Shown piece after piece: positions 6,789 to 14,771 of a stretch of 23,820 bases of DNA. The DNA is from Methanothermococcus okinawensis (GTDB lineage Archaea > AGJL01 > Methanococci > Methanococcales > Methanococcaceae), in assembly GCA_015661555.1 (NCBI GenBank), contig DQVW01000023.1:1-23820 (forward strand). The letters run 5' to 3'. Numbering within the stretch: position 1 is the first letter of the stretch; each line of letters starts with the position of its first letter. The notes under the pieces are model-generated. The model ran no database searches, had not been told where the DNA came from, and saw only the letters and a program-made list of their open reading frames with translations. A program made the translations under genes and the position numbers.

Positions 6789-7489
6789 TACTCAGCACCT
6801 CCAGTTTCCACTGCCTGGGTGTAGTGAGGTACCTCACTTTCATCGATAACTCCCAACTTCAAGAGTAGATCTGGCCTCAACTCCTTTATCTTATCCCAGA
6901 GAACAGCTGTCAATAGACCCTCTGCAATTGCAAGGGGTACCTGGGTAACAGCGAATATACTTAGGAAGATCATCAACGTCTTTACTGGATCCTCTCCAGG
7001 GAATGCCAGTGTAAGCTGTATAGATGTGGTAACATAGGTCATCCAATCTGCTGCAATAGCTGCCAACATAACTGCCCAGGTGGAGTTTATCTTACCCCTG
7101 AGAAGTTTCCATACTATTACCCCTGCCAGGGGCCCCATGACACCCATGGAGAATATATTTGCCCCCAGAGTAGTTAATCCACCATGGGCTAACAGTAGCG
7201 CCTGGAAGAGTAACACTATAGTTGCTAAAACTGCTGTAATTGGTACACCAAAGAGTACTGCGCTTAGCCCGTTACCACAGGGGTGGGAACAACTTCCTGT
7301 AACTGAGGGTAACTTAAGGGAGCTAAGTACAAACATATAGGCTCCTGCCACTGCCAACAGAGGTTTTACCTCTGGCATCTCCTTGAGAAGCTGGTTTATC
7401 TTTATAATCCCATAACCCACTACTATACCTGAGAGGATGTACCAGATTGCACACCACATTGGTGGTAGATACCCCTCCATTACGTGCAA
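6788..7489 (-). CDS. cbiM: Cobalt transport substrate-binding membrane protein CbiM (TTG start)
   Basis: 233 residues. The start is TTG at 7489, fixed by AGGTGAT three bases upstream and by the invariant N-terminus MHVMEGYLP: in CbiM/NikM the amino group and His2 of the mature N-terminus coordinate the metal, so initiation must occur here. The second metal-binding segment GSCSHPCGNGL (65-75, His69) is present; its two cysteines flanking the Ser-His-Pro are worth noting. Seven or so hydrophobic helices follow. Cobalt is the likely substrate, needed for the corrinoids of methanogenesis; nickel cannot be excluded from sequence. First gene of cbiMN(Q). TATA-like element about 50 bases upstream, shared with the divergent methyltransferase; no cobalamin riboswitch is seen in the short leader. 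Confidence 0.95.
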   Translation of the reverse strand: MHVMEGYLPPMWCAIWYILSGIVVGYGIIKINQLLKEMPEVKPLLAVAGAYMFVLSSLKLPSVTGSCSHPCGNGLSAVLFGVPITAVLATIVLLFQALLLAHGGLTTLGANIFSMGVMGPLAGVIVWKLLRGKINSTWAVMLAAIAADWMTYVTTSIQLTLAFPGEDPVKTLMIFLSIFAVTQVPLAIAEGLLTAVLWDKIKELRPDLLLKLGVIDESEVPHYTQAVETGGAE

Positions 7490-7532
7490 GATATCACCTC
7501 ATCATTGGAGGTATAATAATTAAAGCTAGAAG

Positions 7533-7545
7533 GATAATATAAAAA
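7533..7545. promoter_or_regulatory. TATA-like element shared by cbiM and the divergent methyltransferase
   Basis: GATAATATAAAAA on the plus strand. Its centre is about 50 bases before the cbiM TTG and about 49 before the ATG at 7588, so either direction would give a transcript leader of about 22 bases. Inferred from spacing only. Confidence 0.4.
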
Positions 7546-7587
7546 ATTTTCTATTTAGGTTTAATTTAATTAAAATTTTGTGGAAAT

Positions 7588-8292
7588 ATGAGGAGGGTGA
7601 TGGATTACTACAACACCCTGGCCAGGGAGTATGACAGGTTGTACAGTGATAGTAGGTATATGAGGGCTGTGGAGTACAGGGTACTTAGGGATGAGGTTAA
7701 GGAGGATTACTTAATCCTAGATGTAGGTTGTGGTACTGGAGAGCATCTGGCCTATCTAAGGGATTATAACATAGTGGGATTGGATATCTCCATAGAGATG
7801 GCTAGGAGGGCTAGGGATAAAAGTGGGAAATTTGTGGTTGTGGGAGATGTGCAGCATTTACCCTTTAAAAGTAGGACCTTCCACTGTGTAATATCCTTCT
7901 TTGGAGCCCTGAATCATGTGCAGATAGAGAGGGCACTTAAGGAGATAAGGAGGGTCCTTGTAAAGGGAGGGGTGTTTATCTTTACACTGGCAAACCTCTA
8001 CCACTTTAGATGGATACTTAAATCCCTGTTTAGAAGGGGATGGAGGGATACACTGAAGGCTATAAAAAAGAGGAGGGGAGATATTAGAAAGGTGGTAGGC
8101 GGGAGGAGGATAAGAGTTAGTACCAGGTTTTACTCCCTGAGGGAGGTGGAGGATCTCCTAAGGAGACATAACTTCCAGATAAAGTATACCTTTGCCACCT
8201 GTATCACCAACAGCCCCCTAGATAACCTACTGTACAAAAGCTTTTTAAAGTACTTTGGTGGTTATATTGGTGCTGTAGCTGTTAAAAGGTAA
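7588..8292 (+). CDS. Class I SAM-dependent methyltransferase (methyltransferase type 11)
   Basis: 234 residues. SAM-binding motif I LDVGCGTGEHL (44-54), acidic end of strand 2 IVGLDISIEMARRA, motif post II VVGDVQHLPFKSRTFHCVI, and the EIRRVLVKGGVFIFTLAN helix-strand typical of UbiE/type 11 enzymes. The start is uncertain: ATG 7588 has no clear ribosome site, whereas ATG 7600 would give MDYYNTLAREYDRLYS, the usual beginning of this family, but AGGAGGG lies only 3 bases before it. The substrate is unknown; the class covers small molecules, quinones and tRNA. A leuB-type gene follows after 11 bases, making an operon; divergent from cbiM. Confidence 0.85.
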   Translation: MRRVMDYYNTLAREYDRLYSDSRYMRAVEYRVLRDEVKEDYLILDVGCGTGEHLAYLRDYNIVGLDISIEMARRARDKSGKFVVVGDVQHLPFKSRTFHCVISFFGALNHVQIERALKEIRRVLVKGGVFIFTLANLYHFRWILKSLFRRGWRDTLKAIKKRRGDIRKVVGGRRIRVSTRFYSLREVEDLLRRHNFQIKYTFATCITNSPLDNLLYKSFLKYFGGYIGAVAVKR

Positions 8293-8303
8293 AGGTGAGA
8301 GGA

Positions 8304-9302
8304 ATGTACAAGATATGTGTAATAGAGGGGGACGGTATTGGAAAGGAGGTTGTACCTGCAGCTCTGGAGGTTTTAAAGGCAACAGGGATAGACTTTGAAT
8401 TTATACATGCGGAGGCTGGAGATGAGGTTTTTAAAAAGAGAGGGGTTGCCCTTCCAGAGGAGACTGTGGAGATTGCAAAGGAGTGTGATGCAGTACTCTT
8501 TGGAGCTGCTGGAGAAACTGCTGCAGATGTAATAGTTAAGTTGAGGAAGATACTGGATACCTACGCCAACGTAAGACCTGTTAAATCCTACAGAGGCATA
8601 AGATGTCTAAAAGAGAACATAGACTATGTAATAGTGAGGGAGAATACAGAGGATCTCTACAGGGGTATTGAGGCCCAGGTGGCAGATGGTGTATACACTG
8701 CAACGAGGGTGATTACGGAGAAGGCCTGTAGGAGGATATTTAAATTCGCCTTTGAGTTGGCTGAGAAGAGGAAGAGGGAGGGTAAGAGGGGAAAGGTTAC
8801 CTGTGCCCACAAGGCCAACGTACTGAAACTAACAGATGGTGTATTTAAGAGGATATTCTACGAGGTTGCAGAGGAGTATCCTGACATAGAGGCTGAGGAC
8901 TACTACATAGACGCCATGAACATGTACATCATTACAAGACCTGAGACCTTCGACGTAGTTGTTACCTCAAACCTCTTTGGAGATATCCTCTCAGATGGAG
9001 CTGCTGGAACAGTTGGGGGACTGGGAATGGCACCCTCTGCAAACATTGGAGATAGACATGGACTCTTTGAGCCAGTACATGGCTCTGCACCTGATATAGC
9101 TGGGAAGGGAATAGCAAATCCCACTGCAACTATACTGGCTGGAGTACTTATGTTAAGATACCTGGGAGAGGAGGAAGCTGCCAACAGGGTGGAGAGGGCA
9201 CTTGAGGAGGTGCTGGAGAAGGGACTTACAACACCAGATCTAGGTGGCTCCCTTACAACATTTGAGATGGCCAGGGAGGTTGCCAAAAGGGTTAGAGCAT
9301 AA
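8304..9302 (+). CDS. leuB: 3-isopropylmalate / 3-methylmalate dehydrogenase, LeuB type
   Basis: 332 residues from ATG 8304 (AGGTGA at 8293-8298); an in-frame GTG at 8295 overlaps that site and is rejected. NAD-dependent beta-decarboxylating dehydrogenase family: GDGIGKEVVP near the N-terminus, VRENTEDLYRG, the Lys of CAHKANVLKLTDG, the metal-binding aspartates in TSNLFGDILSDGAAGT, and the NAD loop EPVHGSAPDIAGKGIANP. The GAAGETAADVIVKLR substrate loop resembles MJ0720 (leucine and citramalate-isoleucine pathways) more than the MJ1596 homoisocitrate dehydrogenase AksF of coenzyme B synthesis, as I recall them; a phylogeny is needed to be certain. Its last 11 bases overlap the convergent kinase gene. 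Confidence 0.85.
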   Translation: MYKICVIEGDGIGKEVVPAALEVLKATGIDFEFIHAEAGDEVFKKRGVALPEETVEIAKECDAVLFGAAGETAADVIVKLRKILDTYANVRPVKSYRGIRCLKENIDYVIVRENTEDLYRGIEAQVADGVYTATRVITEKACRRIFKFAFELAEKRKREGKRGKVTCAHKANVLKLTDGVFKRIFYEVAEEYPDIEAEDYYIDAMNMYIITRPETFDVVVTSNLFGDILSDGAAGTVGGLGMAPSANIGDRHGLFEPVHGSAPDIAGKGIANPTATILAGVLMLRYLGEEEAANRVERALEEVLEKGLTTPDLGGSLTTFEMAREVAKRVRA

Positions 9303-9840
9303 AAAAGTAGTCCTCCAGCCAATCCACTATACCGTACCTTACCTTCCTCTTCTCCACACCCTCAACAATCTCCTCTACAAGGGAGTCCACACTTCTATTG
9401 GTGGTGTCTATCTCGTATACAGGTATGTTATCCCTCTTCAACCTCTCCAAGGATTCCACAAGGGAGACATCTAGTATCTCCGCCCCTACGTTTTCCTTAA
9501 TTTTCTCCTCTGAATAACCTCGCTTTTTCAACCTCTCCTCTATCACCCTGGGGTTACACCTAAGTACCACTATATAGTCCACGTCGAGAAGATGACTTAT
9601 ATGTCCATCGAGGATTAGAACATCCCCCTTTAAATCCTTCAAATACTCCCTGAGTTTTTGAAAGTCTACCACGTAGGAGTCCATGGATTCATCCTTCTCT
9701 GTATAGAGTTTTTCCCTCTTTACAACCTCACTGAGGTCTATATACTTAACAGAGAGACCCCTCTCTCTAAGTCTATCTCTCAGAGCTTTGGAGACGGTGG
9801 ATTTCCCTACCCCAGGGGTCCCTGTGATGGCCAACTTTAT
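9292..9840 (-). CDS. Adenylate kinase AK6/Fap7 family, possible AUA start
   Basis: 182 residues if read from ATA 9840, 180 from TTG 9834. P-loop AITGTPGVGKST (4-15 with the ATA start) begins after MKL, the usual family N-terminus (M-x-[IL]-[AG]-I-T-G). Other hallmarks: DGHISHLL and IVVLRCNPRVIEERLKKRGYSEEKIKENVGAE, with the Glu-Asn-Val-x-Ala-Glu motif of AK6. AK6/Fap7 has adenylate kinase/ATPase activity and assists late maturation of the small ribosomal subunit in eukaryotes and probably in archaea. AGGTGGT lies 3 bases before the ATA, and its first base is the last base of the sepF-like stop codon, which is also in frame here, so only ATA or TTG can start the protein. The C-terminus overlaps leuB by 11 bp. 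Confidence 0.9.
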   Translation of the reverse strand: MKLAITGTPGVGKSTVSKALRDRLRERGLSVKYIDLSEVVKREKLYTEKDESMDSYVVDFQKLREYLKDLKGDVLILDGHISHLLDVDYIVVLRCNPRVIEERLKKRGYSEEKIKENVGAEILDVSLVESLERLKRDNIPVYEIDTTNRSVDSLVEEIVEGVEKRKVRYGIVDWLEDYFFML

Positions 9841-9843
9841 ACT

Positions 9844-9850
9844 ACCACCT
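9844..9850 (-). promoter_or_regulatory. AGGTGGT ribosome-binding site 3 bases before an ATA codon
   Basis: Read on the minus strand: AGGTGGT, AGT, ATA (9840-9838), AAG, TTG (9834). The spacing to ATA equals that at other genes here (AGGTG plus 5); the spacing to TTG would be AGGTG plus 11, longer than at any other start in the window. Confidence 0.5.
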
Positions 9851-10359
9851 TAACTGTTCTTAACACTCTCCACAAGGGTCTCAGACTTGTACCTATCAAT
9901 ATCCACGTCGGTGTGTGCTATTAGAATTACGTTGTCGTCAACTCTCCAGAGGTAGTAATTTAGTGTCTCCATGTACTTTTTAAAATCTAAGAATTCCTTT
10001 CTAAAGATCTCAAGGGATACCTCCTCGTGGTTGATGATAATAACGTCATGATCTATTATCTTCTTCAGGTTTTCAAAGTCATGGGGAGATTTCAGCCTAG
10101 CTGTTAATACCCTAGGTAGTATCTTCTTGACATCCTTCTCATCCTTACCGTTATTCTCATTTTCATCCTCAAGGAGGGGTTCCCTTCTTCTTACCTTTAA
10201 CTTAGACACTACCTTGGACTCCTGGAGGGGTATCTTTTCCTTTCCTTTTATCTCGTAGGCAGAGGCCTCCTCACCTACAATATAATACTCCTCCTTAATT
10301 GGGAGTTGTTTTGGGGGTTCGTCATTACCGAAGATAAACCTCTTTAATCTCTTCAACAT
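9850..10359 (-). CDS. SepF-like cell division protein (probable)
   Basis: 169 residues. The start is ATG 10359 (AGGTGG six bases upstream); the GTG at 10368 lies within that site. The N-terminus MLKRLKRFIFGND can form a short basic amphipathic helix like the membrane anchor of SepF. A charged, low-complexity linker (about residues 45-80, DENENNGKDEKD) leads to a C-terminal domain: RLKSPHDFENLKKIIDH, VIIINHEEVSLEI, DFKKYMETLNYYLWRVDDNVILIAHTDVDID, which fits the SepF/DUF552 alpha-beta fold (strand, bulky helix, strand ending in a valine-rich turn). Archaeal SepF tethers FtsZ to the membrane. ftsZ is not in the window, and the fold assignment is from pattern only, so confidence is moderate. Located between an EamA transporter and the AK6 kinase. 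Confidence 0.6.
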   Translation of the reverse strand: MLKRLKRFIFGNDEPPKQLPIKEEYYIVGEEASAYEIKGKEKIPLQESKVVSKLKVRRREPLLEDENENNGKDEKDVKKILPRVLTARLKSPHDFENLKKIIDHDVIIINHEEVSLEIFRKEFLDFKKYMETLNYYLWRVDDNVILIAHTDVDIDRYKSETLVESVKNS

Positions 10360-10419
10360 CTCTGCCACCTGATCTATTATCTAGATTCTCTTAAGAATTA
10401 TTGTAATATTTAAATTTTT

Positions 10420-10848
10420 TTAGAGATAGTCCATCACAAGGTATACCCCCAGGAATATAAAAAAAGCCCCAAATACTATTTTTATAGAGGGTAGCTCCCT
10501 GGTTATAAGGGAGTTGACGAGTATTGTAAAGAAGGGATATACACTGGTAATCAATACGATCTTTGAAGGTGAGGAGAGTTTTAGAGCCCTGTAGTATAGA
10601 TAGGTGGATATTACACTCCCAAGGGATACAAGTGCTAGAAAAAGAACAGGCTTAAGTGGTAGGGACTTGAGGCTCTCTATGTCGACCTTTCCCAGTAAAA
10701 TATATAGAGAGGATATCAGGAGAAAGTTCATCGATACAATAAGAAATAGTGCTGTCGAGGGATCTATATATTCCAACGCCCTCTTCTCAATAATGGGAAA
10801 TATCCCCCACATCATGGCTATAATAAGTGCCAAAACCTCCCCTTTCAT
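10420..10848 (-). CDS. EamA/DMT-family half-size transporter
   Basis: 142 residues from ATG 10848 (AGGTGAT eight bases upstream); the longer frame from 10878 (GGKLTGDIY) lacks its own ribosome site. One EamA repeat with about five membrane helices: GEVLALIIAMMWGIFPIIEK, ALFLIVSMNFLLISSLYILL, KPVLFLALVSLGSVISTYLY, SKIVLITSVYPFFTILVNSL, KIVFGAFFIFLGVYLVM. The conserved AMMWG and the YYRAL..SSPSKIVLITSVYPFFT segment are typical of single-domain EamA proteins, which work as dimers. The substrate is unknown (metabolite efflux is common in the family). First gene of a minus-strand unit with sepF-like and AK6 genes; divergent from polB. Confidence 0.88.
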   Translation of the reverse strand: MKGEVLALIIAMMWGIFPIIEKRALEYIDPSTALFLIVSMNFLLISSLYILLGKVDIESLKSLPLKPVLFLALVSLGSVISTYLYYRALKLSSPSKIVLITSVYPFFTILVNSLITRELPSIKIVFGAFFIFLGVYLVMDYL

Positions 10849-10952
10849 ATAGATATCACCTGTCAACTTCCCTCCCATAATGGAAAATTAAAATAAAAAG
10901 TCTTAGTTTTTATTTTTATAAGTTGTTGTTAAGAGCCCTAGAAGGTGTTGTT

Positions 10953-13277
10953 ATGGAGAGAAACGCCTTAATAGATGTGGATTACAACCCCGAGGATAAG
11001 TGTATATATCTCTACCTACTGAAGGGTCTTATTAAGGACAGGGATTTTAAACCCTACTTCTACGTAGATGCTCCTCCAGAGGAGATAGAGAGGTACCTTG
11101 AAAAAAACCACAGGGATTTGCTCTACCGTATAGAGAAGATGGAGAAAACAGAGAAGGTTGTAATAAACAGGGATCTTAGAAGTAGGGAGAGGATCATCAG
11201 GAAACCTGTAACAAAAGTAGTTGTAAAGTATCCAAAGGATGTACCAAAACTTAGGGTACTTAGGGAGCTGGGGGAGATATACGAGCATGACATTCCCTTT
11301 ACAAAGAGGTATCTAATAGACAACGACATAATCCCCATGGTATACTATAAAAATATTGAGGACAGGGAGAGAAGGGAAGTAGTAAGTAACGAGATACCGG
11401 AGTTGAAGGCTATAGCCTTTGATATGGAGGTGTACTGTAGAGGTAGGGAACCTGTACCAGATAGAGATCCTATACTTCTTGTAAGTTTCTACTCTAAAGG
11501 GGTTAAGAAGGTTCTCTCCTACAAGCCCTTTGACCATGAGTGCCTGGAGTTGGTGGAGAACGAGAGGGAGTTGATAAAGAGGACTGTAGAGATCCTGAAG
11601 GACTACAACTTAATATATACCTACAACGGAGATAACTTCGACTTCCCATATCTGGTGAAGAGGGCTAAATACCTAGGTGTTAAAATCCCCCTGAATATAA
11701 GGATATCTAGGGGAGGGATGTACCTCAGGAGTTACATCCCTGGAAGGATACACGTAGACCTCTACCCCATTGTAAGGAGGACGTTAAATCTCAGTAAGTA
11801 TACCCTGGAGGAGGTATGTTATGAACTCTTTGGGGTACGTAAGTTGGAGGTTGGTCATGGAAATATAGGTAGGTTGTGGGAGGAGGGGGATAGAAACCTT
11901 GTGGAGTACTCCTTCCAGGATGCCTACTACACCTATCTAGTTGGGGAGTACTTTTTACCCCTGGAGGTAATGTTCTCCAGGATTGTAAATCAGACCCTCT
12001 TTGAAGTTAGTAGGATGAGTAGTAGTCAGATGGTTGAGTACCTTCTGTTGAAACACTCCTATAAAAAGAATTTCCTGGCACCTAATAGGCCCTCTGAGGA
12101 GGAGTATAAGAGGAGACTCAGGGAGTACTACGAGGGAGGTTATGTAAAGGAGCCTATTAAAGGTATCCATGAACACATAGTGAGTATGGACTTTAGATCC
12201 CTATACCCCTCTATAATAATAACTTACAACATAAGTCCTGACACCATAGACTGTGGCTGTTGTGAGGGGGAGTCAGAGAAGATACTTGGACACTGGTTCT
12301 GTAAGAGAAGGAGAGGTCTCATACCTGAGGTGCTCCATAAGTTGCTCAAGAGAAGGAGGGAGATAAAGGAGGAGTTGAAGAAGATGGATCCTGACTCTCC
12401 CCACTACGCCCTCCTAGATTATGAACAGAGATCCTTGAAGGTGCTGGCAAATAGCCACTACGGTTATCTGGCCTATCCAAGGGCAAGGTGGTACTCCAAG
12501 GAGTGTGCCGAGGTAATAACCTATCTAGGTAGGATGTTTATCCAGAGGACTATAGAGGAGGTAGAGAGGTACGGCTTTAAGGTAATATACGCAGATACAG
12601 ATGGTCTATATGCTACGATGGAGGGGGTTAAGAGTAAGGAGGAGTTGTTGGAGAGGACCTATGAGTTTTTAAGGGAGATGAATAAGAAACTTCCAGGAGA
12701 TATGGAGTTGGAATTTGAGGGGTACTACAAAAGAGGTATATTTGTCACAAAGAAGAAGTACGCCCTTCTCGACGAGAACAACAGGATAGTGATAAAGGGG
12801 CTGGAACTTGTTAGAAGGGATTGGTCAAAAATAGCGAAGAAGACCCAGAAGGAGGTACTTAAGGCACTCCTTGAGAAGGGAGATATTAAGATGGCTAAGG
12901 ATATAGTAATCAAAACCATAGAGGATCTGAGAAAGGGTAGGGTGAAGAAGGAGGATCTAATTATCTATACACAGATAACCAAGGATATATCCAGGTACAA
13001 GACAACTGCTCCACATGTTGAAGTGGCAAAAAAGATCCTCAGGAAGGGGGGAAGGTTGATGGTTGGGGATGTGGTGGGCTATATTGTAACAAGTGGTAGT
13101 GGACCTGTAAGTGAGAGGGCCGAGTTACCAGAGGATGCAAAGGACTACGATGTAAACTACTACATAGACAACCAGGTTCTCCCACCTGTAATAAGAATAA
13201 TGGAGTCCCTTGGAGTATCCAGGGAGGAGCTTAAAAGTGAAAGTAGGCAGTGTACCTTGCAGGACTTCTTTAAGTAA
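10953..13277 (+). CDS. polB: Family B DNA polymerase with proofreading exonuclease, intein-free
   Basis: 774 residues from ATG 10953, which has AGGTGTT three bases upstream; an in-frame TTG at 10923 has none. Replicative/repair DNA polymerase B (MJ0885 type). Exonuclease: Exo I AFDMEVYCRG (Asp157, Glu159), Exo II YNGDNFDFPYL, Exo III YSFQDAYYTYL. Polymerase: motif A MDFRSLYPSIIITYN (~411), motif B KVLANSHYGYLAYPRARWYS, motif C YADTDGLY (~546), and the KKKYALLDE thumb-side motif. All catalytic acids are present. The last residues QCTLQDFFK form a perfect PIP box (QxxLxxFF) for the PCNA sliding clamp. Unlike the M. jannaschii gene, which carries inteins, motifs A, B and C are uninterrupted. Its stop is immediately adjacent to that of the convergent tes gene. 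Confidence 0.97.
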   Translation: MERNALIDVDYNPEDKCIYLYLLKGLIKDRDFKPYFYVDAPPEEIERYLEKNHRDLLYRIEKMEKTEKVVINRDLRSRERIIRKPVTKVVVKYPKDVPKLRVLRELGEIYEHDIPFTKRYLIDNDIIPMVYYKNIEDRERREVVSNEIPELKAIAFDMEVYCRGREPVPDRDPILLVSFYSKGVKKVLSYKPFDHECLELVENERELIKRTVEILKDYNLIYTYNGDNFDFPYLVKRAKYLGVKIPLNIRISRGGMYLRSYIPGRIHVDLYPIVRRTLNLSKYTLEEVCYELFGVRKLEVGHGNIGRLWEEGDRNLVEYSFQDAYYTYLVGEYFLPLEVMFSRIVNQTLFEVSRMSSSQMVEYLLLKHSYKKNFLAPNRPSEEEYKRRLREYYEGGYVKEPIKGIHEHIVSMDFRSLYPSIIITYNISPDTIDCGCCEGESEKILGHWFCKRRRGLIPEVLHKLLKRRREIKEELKKMDPDSPHYALLDYEQRSLKVLANSHYGYLAYPRARWYSKECAEVITYLGRMFIQRTIEEVERYGFKVIYADTDGLYATMEGVKSKEELLERTYEFLREMNKKLPGDMELEFEGYYKRGIFVTKKKYALLDENNRIVIKGLELVRRDWSKIAKKTQKEVLKALLEKGDIKMAKDIVIKTIEDLRKGRVKKEDLIIYTQITKDISRYKTTAPHVEVAKKILRKGGRLMVGDVVGYIVTSGSGPVSERAELPEDAKDYDVNYYIDNQVLPPVIRIMESLGVSREELKSESRQCTLQDFFK

Positions 13278-14735
13278 TTAACTTCCTCTAAATATCAAAG
13301 GTCTATGGATGGTGTTAAAGGTACAGAAGGGTATAACCCTTCCATCTGGGAGGGCGTAGTGGATGGAGCACCTTTCACATCTCCTTATATCGAAGTTGTA
13401 GGGATCCATAAAGTGCATACAACCTAGCATAAGAACACTGTGATGTAACTTGACAAGTGAATTATAACTGCCCTTTAGTATGTCCACTATAATATTGGCT
13501 AAACTTTTTAAATTGATACTTTTAGGTGCCCTATCCCTGTCAATCAACTTCAGTACCTTTATACTTAGGTCTAAAAGAGATAGGATCTTACCTCTTCCAT
13601 TTTCCAACTCCTCGTTTTTCTCCCTTACAACCTCTAAAAAGCCTTCAACATCGAAGAATCTTGGAAGGGGTATCATCCTGCCATCATCGAGGAATATATA
13701 GGTAGATACTCCACAGTGTTGATGGGATCCAAGGACAGGTTTTTTCCTGTTAAGTATCTTCTCTACCAATAGGGATATTGGAGCCACAACAGGTACTGGA
13801 TAGAAATCATCCCTGGTGATCTCTCCCTCAGTCTGCTCCTCAACTAACCTAATAAAGTCGGGAATTGTTATCCTCCCCTCCAATCTCTTCTCCTCATCTA
13901 TTCTACCGGTAAAGGAGACAGGTTGAAAGTTAACACCTCTAACAACGTCAAAATTTTCCACTGCATATCTTATTATATCCCCAACCTCTCCATCGTTAAC
14001 CCCTTTTACCAAGGTGGGGACCAACACTACACTGTTAAAACCTACCTCTCTACAGTTTTCAATTACCTTCTTCTTAATAGGTAAGAGATTTTTCCCCCTG
14101 GCTATTAGATAGGGTTTTTCCGATATCCCGTCAAATTGGAGGTAGATAGTGGACAGTCTAACCTCTTTAAGTTTCTTCACATATTCCCTGTTCCTCAACC
14201 TTATACCGTTTGTAGCCAGTTGGGTATGTAAAAATCCCATCTCCCTGGCTAACTTTATAATATCAAAGAGATCCTCCCTCACCGTAGGTTCTCCCCCTGC
14301 AAACTGTATGGTAGGAGTTGGTGGAATCTCACTTCTCAAGATCTCCATCATCCTCTTTACTTCCTCAAAGGTTGGTTCATAGATTACTCCAGTTTTACCT
14401 GCATTTGCAAAACATATGGGACAGTTAAGATTACACCTGTTGGTTAAATCGATATTTGCAAGTATGGTCGTAGTCTTATGGTTGGGGCACAGTCCACAGT
14501 CGTATGGACATCCCTTCTCCCTCTTAGTATGGGTAACTTCAACACTACCTATATACTCGTATCTGTTAAACTCCCTGTATAACTGGGCATCACTCCAGTA
14601 GAGATCCTTAAATTTTCCATGCTCAGGACATGTCTTCTCCATGTATACCTTTCCATCCTCCTCGTAGAGGGTAGCAGGGATCCTCTTAAAGCACCTGGGA
14701 CATATAGATAGTGTTTTACCTATAATCTCTCTCAT
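13278..14735 (-). CDS. tes: Radical SAM tetraether lipid synthase (Tes/GDGT-MAS, MJ0619 type)
   Basis: 485 residues. Radical SAM cluster motif CNLNCPIC (Cys101, 105, 108), preceded by an N-terminal cysteine-rich part (ICPRC 11-15, TCPEHG, GCPYDCGLCPNH 75-85) and followed by a C-terminal one (LGCMHFMDPYNFDIRRCERC and a PFCTF end). AGGEPTVRED is the GGE motif. The arrangement matches MJ0619, first assigned to hydroxymethylpterin methylation (methanopterin synthesis) and later shown to join archaeol phytanyl chains end to end into tetraether lipids. I favour tetraether synthase but paralogues exist. GGGGGGAAGG precedes the ATG. U-rich tracts separate it from the CGGC gene upstream, so it may be partly independently expressed. 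Convergent with polB with zero spacing. Confidence 0.88.
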   Translation of the reverse strand: MREIIGKTLSICPRCFKRIPATLYEEDGKVYMEKTCPEHGKFKDLYWSDAQLYREFNRYEYIGSVEVTHTKREKGCPYDCGLCPNHKTTTILANIDLTNRCNLNCPICFANAGKTGVIYEPTFEEVKRMMEILRSEIPPTPTIQFAGGEPTVREDLFDIIKLAREMGFLHTQLATNGIRLRNREYVKKLKEVRLSTIYLQFDGISEKPYLIARGKNLLPIKKKVIENCREVGFNSVVLVPTLVKGVNDGEVGDIIRYAVENFDVVRGVNFQPVSFTGRIDEEKRLEGRITIPDFIRLVEEQTEGEITRDDFYPVPVVAPISLLVEKILNRKKPVLGSHQHCGVSTYIFLDDGRMIPLPRFFDVEGFLEVVREKNEELENGRGKILSLLDLSIKVLKLIDRDRAPKSINLKSLANIIVDILKGSYNSLVKLHHSVLMLGCMHFMDPYNFDIRRCERCSIHYALPDGRVIPFCTFNTIHRPLIFRGS

Positions 14736-14749
14736 ATCCTTCCCCCCAT

Positions 14750-14766
14750 AAAAAATAATAAAAAAA
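14750..14766 (-). terminator. Double U tract after the CGGC gene
   Basis: Minus-strand T7 (14766-14760) and T6 (14755-14750) directly after the stop at 14772 and just before the tes start. Possible partial terminator between the thioredoxin-CGGC pair and tes. Confidence 0.4.
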
Positions 14767-14771
14767 TAGAT

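Noticed and set aside
7480..7510. C-box-like ATGATGA on the minus strand before cbiM, suggesting a C/D sRNA
   Set aside because: No CTGA D box at an appropriate distance; the sequence is explained by the ribosome-binding site.
7490..7587. Cobalamin riboswitch upstream of cbiM
   Set aside because: The leader is about 20-50 bases, far too short, and no B12-box-like sequence is present.
8903..9322. 139-codon minus-strand frame opposite leuB
   Set aside because: Ser/Ala/Pro-rich mirror of a highly conserved gene; no independent motif.
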